A stretch of DNA of 39,113 bases from positions 1-39,113 of the forward strand of contig FLQS01000054.1 of NCBI GenBank assembly GCA_900078375.1. Reading direction: 5' to 3'. The stretch is from an uncultured Mycobacterium sp. Its GTDB lineage: Bacteria > Actinomycetota > Actinomycetes > Mycobacteriales > Mycobacteriaceae. Positions within the stretch are counted from its first letter, which is position 1. Every line of letters starts with the position of its first letter. Under the pieces are notes generated by a model. That model saw only the letters and a list, made by a program, of their open reading frames with translations. It was not told the DNA's origin and did no database searches. This document shows positions 31,964 to 39,113 of this stretch, one piece after another. The translations under genes and the position numbers were made by a program.

Positions 31964-33442
31964 ATGAAGCCCGACTACGAGACGCTGATCGTCGGCGCCG
32001 GATTTTCCGGTATCGGTTCGGCGATCCTGCTCGACAAGGCCGGCCTCGGCGACTACCTGATCGTCGAAGCCGGCGATGGCGTTGGCGGGACCTGGTACTG
32101 GAACACCTATCCCGGGATCGCCGTCGACATCCCGTCGTTCTCCTACCAATTCTCCTTCGAGCAGAGCCCGCACTGGTCGCGCACCTACGCGCCGGGTCAC
32201 GAACTGCGCGCCTACGCCGAACACTGCGTCGAGAAATACGGACTGCGCGGCCGAATCCGGTTCAACACCAAGGTGACTGGAGCGGTGTTCGACGACGAGC
32301 ACGACGTCTGGCGGGTGGAGCTGGATTCCGGTGGCCAGCGCAGCGCGCGGTACCTGATCAACGCCAGCGGCGTGCTGACGATCCCGAAGCTACCCGATAT
32401 CGACGGGGTGGACGCGTTCGCCGGGCTGACGATGCACACCGCGCGCTGGGACCACAGCCAGAATCTCGCCGGCAAGCGGGTCGCCGTCATCGGCACCGGC
32501 GCGTCCGCGGTGCAGGTGATCCCTGAGGTCGCGCCGATTGCCCAGCGGCTCACCGTTTTTCAACGCACCCCGATCTGGTGCTTCCCGAAGGCGGACCTGC
32601 CGATCTCGCGGGCCGCCCGCTGCGCGATGCGGGTGCCCGGCGGCATGGCCCTGCAACGATTCGTCAGCCAGGCCTACGTCGAGCTGACCTTCCCGCTGGC
32701 CGCGCACTATTTCACCATCAACCCGATGGCCCGGCAGATGTCCGAAATCGGAAAAGCCTACCTGCGCAAGCAAGTTGACGATCCGGAAGTGCGCGACAAG
32801 CTCACCCCTCGCTACGCCGTCGGCTGCAAGCGACCGGGATTCCACAACACCTATCTGTCCACGTTCAATCGGGACGACGTCGAATTGGTCACCGACCCGA
32901 TCGACACGATCACCGGCTCCGGGGTGGCCACCGCCGACGGTCGCTCCTACGACGTCGACGTCCTCATCCTGGCCACCGGATTCAAGGTGATGGACACCGA
33001 CAGTGCCCCGACCTACCCGGTGACGGGCCTGGGCGGCCAGTCACTGGCCCGCTTCTGGGACGAGAACCGGCTGCAGGCCTATGAGGGCGTCAGCGTGCCG
33101 GGCTTTCCGAACATGTTCACGGTGTTCGGGCCATACGGCTATGTCGGGTCGTCCTACTTCGCGCTGATCGAAGCGCAGAGCCACCACATCGTCCGCTGTC
33201 TGACGCAGGCCCGCCGCACGCAGTCCACCCGCATCGAGGTGACGAGCGAGGCCAACGACCGGTTCTTCGCGTCGATGATGGCCAAGCGGCACCGCCAGAT
33301 CTTCTGGCAGGACAGCTGCAAGCAGGCCAACAGCTACTACTTCGACAAGAACGGCGACGTGCCGCTCCGGCCGGCCAGCACGGTGGAGGCGTACTGGCAC
33401 AGCCGGCGCTTCCCGCTCGGCGACTACCGCTTCACGGCGTGA
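31964..33442 (+). CDS. FAD-containing monooxygenase, Baeyer-Villiger type
   Basis: A 492-residue flavin monooxygenase. The FAD site GAGFSGIG starts at residue 11. The Baeyer-Villiger fingerprint FAGLTMHTARW is at about 151-161, followed by the NADPH site GTGASAVQVIPE. Such enzymes insert oxygen next to a ketone to give an ester or lactone. The length of 492 equals that of the M. tuberculosis homolog Rv1393c next to metK, as I remember it. This supports the ATG at 31964 over a TTG at 31928; a GAGG lies just before that ATG. The stop is six bases from the convergent metK stop. Confidence 0.92.
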   Translation: MKPDYETLIVGAGFSGIGSAILLDKAGLGDYLIVEAGDGVGGTWYWNTYPGIAVDIPSFSYQFSFEQSPHWSRTYAPGHELRAYAEHCVEKYGLRGRIRFNTKVTGAVFDDEHDVWRVELDSGGQRSARYLINASGVLTIPKLPDIDGVDAFAGLTMHTARWDHSQNLAGKRVAVIGTGASAVQVIPEVAPIAQRLTVFQRTPIWCFPKADLPISRAARCAMRVPGGMALQRFVSQAYVELTFPLAAHYFTINPMARQMSEIGKAYLRKQVDDPEVRDKLTPRYAVGCKRPGFHNTYLSTFNRDDVELVTDPIDTITGSGVATADGRSYDVDVLILATGFKVMDTDSAPTYPVTGLGGQSLARFWDENRLQAYEGVSVPGFPNMFTVFGPYGYVGSSYFALIEAQSHHIVRCLTQARRTQSTRIEVTSEANDRFFASMMAKRHRQIFWQDSCKQANSYYFDKNGDVPLRPASTVEAYWHSRRFPLGDYRFTA

Positions 33443-33448
33443 GCGCGA

Positions 33449-34657
<1,209 letters not shown>

Positions 34658-34672
34658 GTTGTCATCCTTCCA

Positions 34673-34734
34673 AGAACTTAGTTCTGCGAATCATATATTC
34701 GCCCCTGACAGACCAAACCGGGACGGTACGTCCC
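34673..34734 (-). promoter_or_regulatory. Structured metK leader with three inverted repeats
   Basis: Three inverted repeats lie in a row just upstream of the Shine-Dalgarno. They are AGAACT-T-AGTTCT (34673-34685, perfect), GCGAAT-N5-ATTCGC (34686-34702) and GGGACG-GTA-CGTCCC (34720-34734). If transcribed they form three small hairpins. If not, they may be operators. It does not match a SAM riboswitch that I recognise. Confidence 0.45.
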
Positions 34735-34758
34735 CCGCAACCGTTAGGCGCAATTTTC

Positions 34759-34780
34759 TTCTAATCGACGCCGTTCTAAT
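34759..34780. repeat. Direct repeat TTCTAAT x2 downstream of coaBC
   Basis: TTCTAAT occurs at 34759-34765 and again at 34774-34780, 15 bases start to start. The pair lies directly after the coaBC stop in the metK upstream region. It may be part of the metK promoter or an activator site. Confidence 0.35.
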
Positions 34781-34789
34781 TGCCGACCG

Positions 34790-36037
34790 CTAGGCCTCGC
34801 GCCGCAGCAGCGTGGCGATCGCGTCCACGATACGACTTGCCATCAGTGTCTTCGACCCATGCTCCAGTGCGGCTTCGGTGCCGTCGGCGCCCAGCAGCCA
34901 ACCGTCGTTGCTATCCACCTCGAAGGCACGACCCTCACCGACCGCGTTGACGACGAGCAGATCACAACCCTTGCGCGACAGCTTCGCCCGGGCGTGGAAG
35001 AGCACATCGCCTTCTAGGTCGCCGGTTTCGGCGGCGAAGCCCACGATGGCCCGCATATTGGGCAGCTGCCCGTCGGCACGCTGGCGTACCACCCCGGCCA
35101 GCACATCGTCGGTGCGCACCAGCTCGATGGCCGGCGCATCGACCACGTCGGGCTTCTTCTTGATCTTGCTGGCCTCCACGTGGGCCGGGCGGAAGTCGGC
35201 GACCGCAGCGGCCATGACGAGGACGTGGACGTCCGGCGCGTGCTTGGTCACCGCCTCGTGGAGCTGGGCGGCGGACGTGATGGTCAGGACCTCGACGCCG
35301 GCGGGCTCGGCCAGTCCGGCGGTGTTGCCGGCGATCAGCGTGACGTCAGCGCCGCGCTGCGCGGCCACTCTGGCCACCGCGTAGCCCTGCTTGCCGGAGC
35401 TGCGGTTGCCGATGAAGCGGACCGGATCGATAGCCTCGCGGGTGCCACCCGCGCTCACCAGCAGCTTGACCCCGCTCAGGTCGTACGGCAGTGCATCGGA
35501 GCGGGCCAGCAGCAGCTCGGCGAAGGTGGTGATCTCCTCGGGCTCGGGCAGCCGCCCGGGGCCGGTGTCGGCGCCGGTGAGCCGCCCGGAGGCGGGTTCG
35601 AGCACGATCGCGCCGCGGCCGCGCAATGTCGCCACATTCTCGGCGGTGGCCGGGTGCAACCACATCTCGGTGTGCATGGCCGGGGCGAACAGCACCGGGC
35701 AGCGGGCCGTCAGCAGGGTCGCGGTCAGTAAATCGTCGGCGCGGCCGGCGACGGCACGGGCCAGCAGGTCCGCGGTGGCCGGTGCGACGACGACGAGGTC
35801 AGCTTCCTGCCCGAGCCGGACGTGCGGGACTTCGTCGACATCCTCGAAGACGCCGGTGCGGACCGGATGCCCGGACAGCGCCTCGAATGTCGCGGCGCCG
35901 ACGAACCGCAATGCCGACTCGGTGGGGACGACGCGGACGTCATGCCCGGCCTCGCTGAGCTGGCGGACCACCGAGCACGCCTTGTAAGCGGCGATGCCTC
36001 CGGCGACGCCGACGATGATCCGCTTGCGGTTCATCAA
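34790..36037 (-). CDS. coaBC: Bifunctional phosphopantothenoylcysteine decarboxylase/synthase
   Basis: CoaBC (Dfp) joins cysteine to 4'-phosphopantothenate and decarboxylates it, two steps of coenzyme A synthesis. The 415 residues have an N-terminal FMN decarboxylase (RIIVGVAGGIAAYKACSVVRQL and FAPAMHTEMW). The CTP-dependent synthase part includes LLVSAGGTREAIDPVRFIGNRSSGKQG and the SKIKKKPD loop. The start may be the Met at 36037 or the second Met at 36034. It follows rpoZ after 19 bases, the usual actinobacterial arrangement. Confidence 0.95.
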   Translation of the reverse strand: MMNRKRIIVGVAGGIAAYKACSVVRQLSEAGHDVRVVPTESALRFVGAATFEALSGHPVRTGVFEDVDEVPHVRLGQEADLVVVAPATADLLARAVAGRADDLLTATLLTARCPVLFAPAMHTEMWLHPATAENVATLRGRGAIVLEPASGRLTGADTGPGRLPEPEEITTFAELLLARSDALPYDLSGVKLLVSAGGTREAIDPVRFIGNRSSGKQGYAVARVAAQRGADVTLIAGNTAGLAEPAGVEVLTITSAAQLHEAVTKHAPDVHVLVMAAAVADFRPAHVEASKIKKKPDVVDAPAIELVRTDDVLAGVVRQRADGQLPNMRAIVGFAAETGDLEGDVLFHARAKLSRKGCDLLVVNAVGEGRAFEVDSNDGWLLGADGTEAALEHGSKTLMASRIVDAIATLLRREA

Positions 36038-36056
36038 CTAGCCCCGGCTTGGTGGG

Positions 36057-36359
36057 CTACTCGCCTTCGGTGTGTTCGAGCAGATCACCGTGGATCTCGC
36101 GGAGCGAGATCGACAGCGGCTTCTCCTGAAGACCAGGCTCGACCAGCGGACCGACGTATTCGAGGATGCCGTCGCCGAGCTGGTTGTAATAGTCGTTGAT
36201 CTGGCGCGCACGCTTGGCGGCGTAGATGACCAGCGCGTACTTGCTCGACACCCGGTCCAGCAACTCGTCGATAGGCGGGTTGGTGATGCCCAGCGGTGTG
36301 TCATAGGCGGTTGCGGCACCCGGGGCCGGATCGTAGTGATCCGAGCTGGCTTGCGTCAC
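36057..36359 (-). CDS. rpoZ: RNA polymerase omega subunit
   Basis: Omega helps assemble and stabilise RNA polymerase by holding the beta-prime subunit. The 100-residue protein has the mycobacterial N-terminal extension. The conserved core then follows as NPPIDELLDRVSSKYALVIYAAKRARQINDYY, with the C-terminal EKPLSISLREI segment. The start is the GTG at 36359. It sits between gmk (104-base gap, enough for its own promoter) and coaBC. Confidence 0.96.
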   Translation of the reverse strand: MTQASSDHYDPAPGAATAYDTPLGITNPPIDELLDRVSSKYALVIYAAKRARQINDYYNQLGDGILEYVGPLVEPGLQEKPLSISLREIHGDLLEHTEGE

Positions 36360-36463
36360 GTAGAACTTCTTCCTGGCGGATTGTGCGGGTTAAAACTGGC
36401 AGATGCGGGTCGAGATCGCGTTCTGAATTGGAGTTATCGACGTCTCACGCCGGCTTCGGGGCG

Positions 36464-37099
36464 TCAATCTTCCTGATTTTCTTCTTGATTATCCGAGCCC
36501 ACCAGCAAGGATACCAATTCAGCGCAGGTCGAATCCAATTGGCTGTTCACCACGACGACATCGAACCCGCCCTGAGCAGCCAGCTCGGCGCGAGCGGTGT
36601 CGAGTCGGCGCGCCCTCACTTCAGGGGTTTCGGTGCCCCGATCGGTCAGACGCTGCTCGAGCGCCTCCCAGCTGGGCGGCGCCAGGAACACCGTCAAAGC
36701 CTCGGGCATCGCCCGTTTGACGGCTTCAGCACCCGCCAGGTCGACCTCGATCAGTACGGGGTTTCCCGCCGCCACAGCCTCGGCCACCGGGGCGGCGAGG
36801 GTGCCGGAGCGCTGTAGTCCGTTGTGGATCTCTGCCCATTCGAGCAACTGACCACGGTCGATCAGCTGCTGGAACTGCTCGGGGGTGACGAAGTGGTAGT
36901 CGACACCGTCCACTTCACCGGGGCGCCGGTCCCTGGTGGTTGCCGACACGCTGAAATGCAGCTCGGGCACCTGCTTGCGCAGGCGACCGACGACTGTCGA
37001 CTTCCCTACCCCGGATGGCCCGGACAGCACCACCACTCGGCCACGGCCGCGATGGTTGGGCGTTACGCCCGCGCTGTCCGGCCCTCCGCCGGCATCCAC
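36464..37099 (-). CDS. gmk: Guanylate kinase
   Basis: Gmk phosphorylates GMP to GDP with ATP. The 211-residue enzyme has a non-conserved N-terminal extension, then the P-loop GPSGVGKS at 27-34. The GMP-binding SVSATTRDRRPGEVDGVDYHFV follows, with the lid region ending in RLDTARAEL. The GTG start at 37099 lies two bases after the mihF stop, so the pair is coupled. Confidence 0.96.
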   Translation of the reverse strand: MDAGGGPDSAGVTPNHRGRGRVVVLSGPSGVGKSTVVGRLRKQVPELHFSVSATTRDRRPGEVDGVDYHFVTPEQFQQLIDRGQLLEWAEIHNGLQRSGTLAAPVAEAVAAGNPVLIEVDLAGAEAVKRAMPEALTVFLAPPSWEALEQRLTDRGTETPEVRARRLDTARAELAAQGGFDVVVVNSQLDSTCAELVSLLVGSDNQEENQED

Positions 37100-37101
37100 T
37101 C

Positions 37102-37425
37102 TTAGTCGGAAGTGAAGTCGAACTTTTCCAGCAGTGCCTTGCGCTGCCGATCGCCGAGGCCGCGCAGGCGGCGCGTCGGGGCGATCTCCAGCTCGGTCAT
37201 GATTTCCTGCGCCTTGACCTTGCCCACCTTGGGCAGGGCTTCCAGCAGTGCGGAAACCTTCATCTTGCCGAGAACCTCGTCGGACTCAGCGTCCTTGAGC
37301 ACCTGCTTGAGGTTGGTGCCACCACGCTTGAGCCGATCCTTGAGCTCAGCTCGTGCACGACGCGCGGCAGCAGCCTTCTCCAACGCGGCTGCGCGCTGCT
37401 CGTCGGTCAACTGGGGAAGGGCCAC
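37102..37425 (-). CDS. mihF: Mycobacterial integration host factor mIHF
   Basis: mIHF is an essential nucleoid-associated DNA-bending protein of actinobacteria, unrelated to E. coli IHF. The 107-residue protein is highly basic and helical. It starts ALPQLTDEQRAAALEKAAAA, with the helix-two-turn-helix region LEALPKVGKVKAQEIMTELEI and the C-terminal GLGDRQRKALLEKF. The length matches the short functional form. The start is a GTG at 37425 behind GGAGGA. It leads the mihF-gmk-rpoZ-coaBC set. Confidence 0.97.
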   Translation of the reverse strand: MALPQLTDEQRAAALEKAAAARRARAELKDRLKRGGTNLKQVLKDAESDEVLGKMKVSALLEALPKVGKVKAQEIMTELEIAPTRRLRGLGDRQRKALLEKFDFTSD

Positions 37426-37893
37426 GGGTTCCTCCGTCTCATCACAATCATTGTTTTGCCTGGGCCGGGTACTTCAGCCAGCGACAGCGACCGTACCCAC
37501 GCCCTCTGACGAAATCTAACCCCACCCCCTGCTTACCGGTGCAAACCCGCAGGATATGGCCGAAGATCACGTTGTCTGGACAGCTGTCAAGACAGTGTTC
37601 CGGAACCGTTGCGAGGGCGTTCGAAAGTCTGAGATCGGCCGGAAAAATGCCTCTCTAACTGCGGTTTTCCCGGAGAACGCCGAGTGGCCTGCGGTGCAGT
37701 GCCGCGCATCGGGAGTCCGCCGAGGTCAAATTTCACCTCACAGGCAGGTCGCGGCGTGTCGCGCGTGTCGAGACGGGGCTCGACGTCACTTACCGCACGC
37801 ACAGCCGCGCGACAGATTTTGCATAGCCGGGCTACCTAGCGTGGGTCGCGTCGGGGTTTTCAGTGGCTGATTCGAACCTCGAAAGGGCGTGCC
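37426..37893. other. 468-base divergent intergenic region between mihF and the Gly-rich gene
   Basis: No convincing gene is seen here. Short frames on both strands lack Shine-Dalgarno sites and family resemblance. The region holds the half-site array at 37573-37606. It also holds an inverted repeat GTCGAG-N6-CTCGAC at 37767-37784. Presumably the divergent promoters lie here too. Confidence 0.6.
37573..37606. promoter_or_regulatory. Dense palindromic half-site array upstream of mihF
   Basis: Four half-sites follow each other at exact two-base spacing: TGTC-N2-GACA, then two bases, then TGTC-N2-GACA (37573-37594). The inner pair gives the perfect palindrome GACAGCTGTC (37579-37588). Right after it lies GTTCCGGAAC (37597-37606), also perfect. 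The array sits about 150-180 bases from the mihF start and about 290-320 from the plus-strand secreted-protein gene. Confidence 0.45.
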
Positions 37894-38331
37894 ATGTCCA
37901 TCACCCATTCCACCCGCGTTGCCAGTCGGATTGCCGCGATCGCGGTCGGGATCACGATCGCGGGGCTGACCGTCGGAGCGACGCCCGCCCTCGCCCAGCC
38001 CGGCCCTGGCGGCCCGTGCGGATTCCAGGGCTGCCAGGGACCCGGTGAGCGCGGCCCTGGTGGGCCGCCGCCGGATCGCCGCGGCGGCGGTCCGGCCGAC
38101 TGGCGCGGCGGCCCTGGTGGCGGGCCTGGTGGGCCGCAATGGCGTGGTGGCGGCGACGACCGCGGCTGGCGTCCGGGGCCTCCGCCGCCCGACCTGGGCT
38201 GGCGCGGTATCGATCAGGGCCGCTGGGATCACCAGCCGTTCAACTACGGCGGCAGTTGGGTCACCCCGGTGTTCGACCCGGGATACCAGAACTGGGGCTT
38301 TTGGCTCTTCGGAGTGTGGATTCCGCTGTGA
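37894..38331 (+). CDS. Secreted Gly/Pro/Arg-rich low-complexity protein
   Basis: A 145-residue predicted secreted protein. A signal peptide (about 1-34, ending TPALA before QPG) precedes a mature chain dominated by Gly, Pro, Arg and Asp (GPGGP, RRGGGP, DWRGGPGG) with many Trp. It closes with a better-ordered aromatic segment (YGGSWVTPVFDPGYQNWGFWLFGVWIPL region) that looks like the conserved part. One Cys pair (CGFQGC) sits just after the signal. I do not recognise a functional family. An AAAGG Shine-Dalgarno precedes the ATG by seven bases. Confidence 0.75.
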   Translation: MSITHSTRVASRIAAIAVGITIAGLTVGATPALAQPGPGGPCGFQGCQGPGERGPGGPPPDRRGGGPADWRGGPGGGPGGPQWRGGGDDRGWRPGPPPPDLGWRGIDQGRWDHQPFNYGGSWVTPVFDPGYQNWGFWLFGVWIPL

Positions 38332-38341
38332 TGCGGCGGGC

Positions 38342-38374
38342 TGGGGGTACCTCCCGGCCGAAGGCGAGGGGGAG
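38342..38374. repeat. REP-like extragenic palindrome
   Basis: A tandem imperfect hairpin. GGGGGTAC-CTCCC is followed by CTCCC (38351-38355), GCC-GAA-GGC (38357-38365) and GGGAG (38370-38374). I recall this general GGGGGTACCTCCC...GGGGGAG form as a frequent actinobacterial intergenic element. It may also act as the terminator of the Gly-rich gene. Confidence 0.45.
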
Positions 38375-38453
38375 AGCGAAGCGACTCGGGGAATGGGACA
38401 GCCGGGATCGCGACGCGGATGAGGTATCTGCGGCGCGATCCCCGCGTGCGGGC

Positions 38454-38459
38454 TAAAGT
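38454..38459 (+). promoter_or_regulatory. Candidate -10 element of ctaD
   Basis: TAAAGT fits TANNNT and lies 39 bases before the GTG start, leaving a short leader that carries the GGGAG Shine-Dalgarno. Confidence 0.3.
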
Positions 38460-38498
38460 GCTCGCAGGGTGCACCAGGAATAGATGTTGGGAGACATC

Positions 38499-39113
38499 GT
38501 GGTTTCTGAGGCCCCCGAGGCTGCCGTTCTGCACGCGACCCGCCCCTTCCCCGACCGGATGGGCCCTAACGGCAATCTGGTCTACAAGCTGGTCACGACG
38601 ACCGATCACAAGTTGATCGGGATCATGTACGTCGTCGCTTGCTTCACCTTCTTCGTGATCGCCGGGCTGATGGCGTTGTTCATCCGCGCCGAGCTGGCCG
38701 TGCCCGGTCTGCAGTTCCTGTCCAACGAGCAGTACAACCAGCTGTTCACCATGCACGGCACGGCGATGCTGCTGTTCTATGCGACACCGATCGTGTTCGG
38801 GTTCGCCAACCTGGTGCTGCCGCTGCAGATCGGCGCCCCCGACGTCGCCTTCCCCCGGCTCAACGCGCTGTCGTTCTGGCTGTTCATCTTCGGCGCGCTC
38901 ATCGCGCTGGCCGGCTTCATCACCCCGGGAGGTGCGGCCGACTTCGGCTGGACCATCTACGTCCCGCTGTCCGACGCGGCCCACAGCCCGGGTGCCGGTG
39001 CCGACCTGTGGATCCTGGGCGTCGCGGTCGGTGGTCTTGGCACCATCCTGGGTGCGGTCAACATGATCACCACCGTGGTGTGCATGCGCTGCCCCGGTAT
39101 GACCATGTTCCGG
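38499..39113 (+). CDS. ctaD: Cytochrome c oxidase subunit I (aa3 type), 5' part
   Basis: The first 205 residues of the haem-copper oxidase catalytic subunit; the gene runs off the window. Cytochrome aa3 receives electrons from the bcc complex and reduces oxygen while pumping protons. The text matches mycobacterial CtaD: LVYKLVTTTDHKLIGIMY, FLSNEQYNQLFTMHGTAMLLFYATPIVFGFANLVLPLQIGAPDVAFPRLN (FTMHGT holds the low-spin haem His) and FITPGGAADFGWT. The GTG start at 38499 follows GGGAG by five bases. In M. tuberculosis ctaD lies far from mihF. Here it is either a rearrangement or a second copy. Confidence 0.93.
   Translation, partial: MVSEAPEAAVLHATRPFPDRMGPNGNLVYKLVTTTDHKLIGIMYVVACFTFFVIAGLMALFIRAELAVPGLQFLSNEQYNQLFTMHGTAMLLFYATPIVFGFANLVLPLQIGAPDVAFPRLNALSFWLFIFGALIALAGFITPGGAADFGWTIYVPLSDAAHSPGAGADLWILGVAVGGLGTILGAVNMITTVVCMRCPGMTMFR

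Noticed and set aside
37556..37870. Short open frames in the mihF intergenic region
   Set aside because: No Shine-Dalgarno, no recognisable family and Arg/Cys-rich shadow composition.

Overview
This is high-GC actinobacterial DNA, almost certainly from a Mycobacterium of the Mycolicibacterium (rapid-grower) type. Two conserved mycobacterial blocks place it. One is the metK - coaBC - rpoZ - gmk - mihF block. The other is the priA - fmt - rsmB - rpe - ribD - (p55-lprG) - ribE block, which follows the Rv1388-Rv1412 order of M. tuberculosis as I remember it. The genus assignment is from memory of these families; no search was run.

Layout. Positions 102-10328 hold three consecutive minus-strand genes for very large secreted, Ca-binding-type beta-sandwich repeat proteins that are paralogous to one another. 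Positions 10579-13587 hold ribE, divergent from the lprG-p55 lipoprotein/efflux pair. Positions 13567-14858 hold a lysA-like decarboxylase broken by a single-base frameshift. Positions 15038-17193 hold a two-gene accessory unit: a conserved hypothetical protein and an aminoglycoside-phosphotransferase-like kinase. Positions 17217-25682 hold a tightly packed, partly overlapping minus-strand operon: priA, a DUF2207 membrane protein, lemA, fmt, rsmB, rpe and ribD. Positions 25863-28873 hold two overlapping plus-strand genes, a molybdopterin-domain-like lipoprotein and a membrane GGDEF-EAL c-di-GMP enzyme. Positions 28968-33442 hold a YhhN-family membrane protein, a lipase/esterase, a haemophore-like secreted protein, an SDR and a Baeyer-Villiger-type monooxygenase. 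Positions 33449-37425 hold the metK, coaBC, rpoZ, gmk, mihF housekeeping block. Positions 37894-39113 hold a Gly/Pro-rich secreted protein and the 5' part of ctaD.

How parts work together. lprG and p55 form the known lipid/drug export pair. ribD and ribE are two riboflavin steps kept on either side of them. fmt and rsmB serve translation. The lipoprotein and GGDEF-EAL genes overlap at TGATG and look like a periplasmic sensor with its cytoplasmic c-di-GMP output.

Most noteworthy are the three giant surface proteins. They share a Lys/Arg/His-rich signal leader, a mucin-like Ser/Thr linker, an uncharacterised domain of about 220 residues with hydrophobic helices, and a fixed A-B-C order of three beta-module types closed by a D module. 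The middle gene carries the whole A-B-C block twice. A common upstream DNA box precedes all three genes, and the third has a frameshifted C-terminus.
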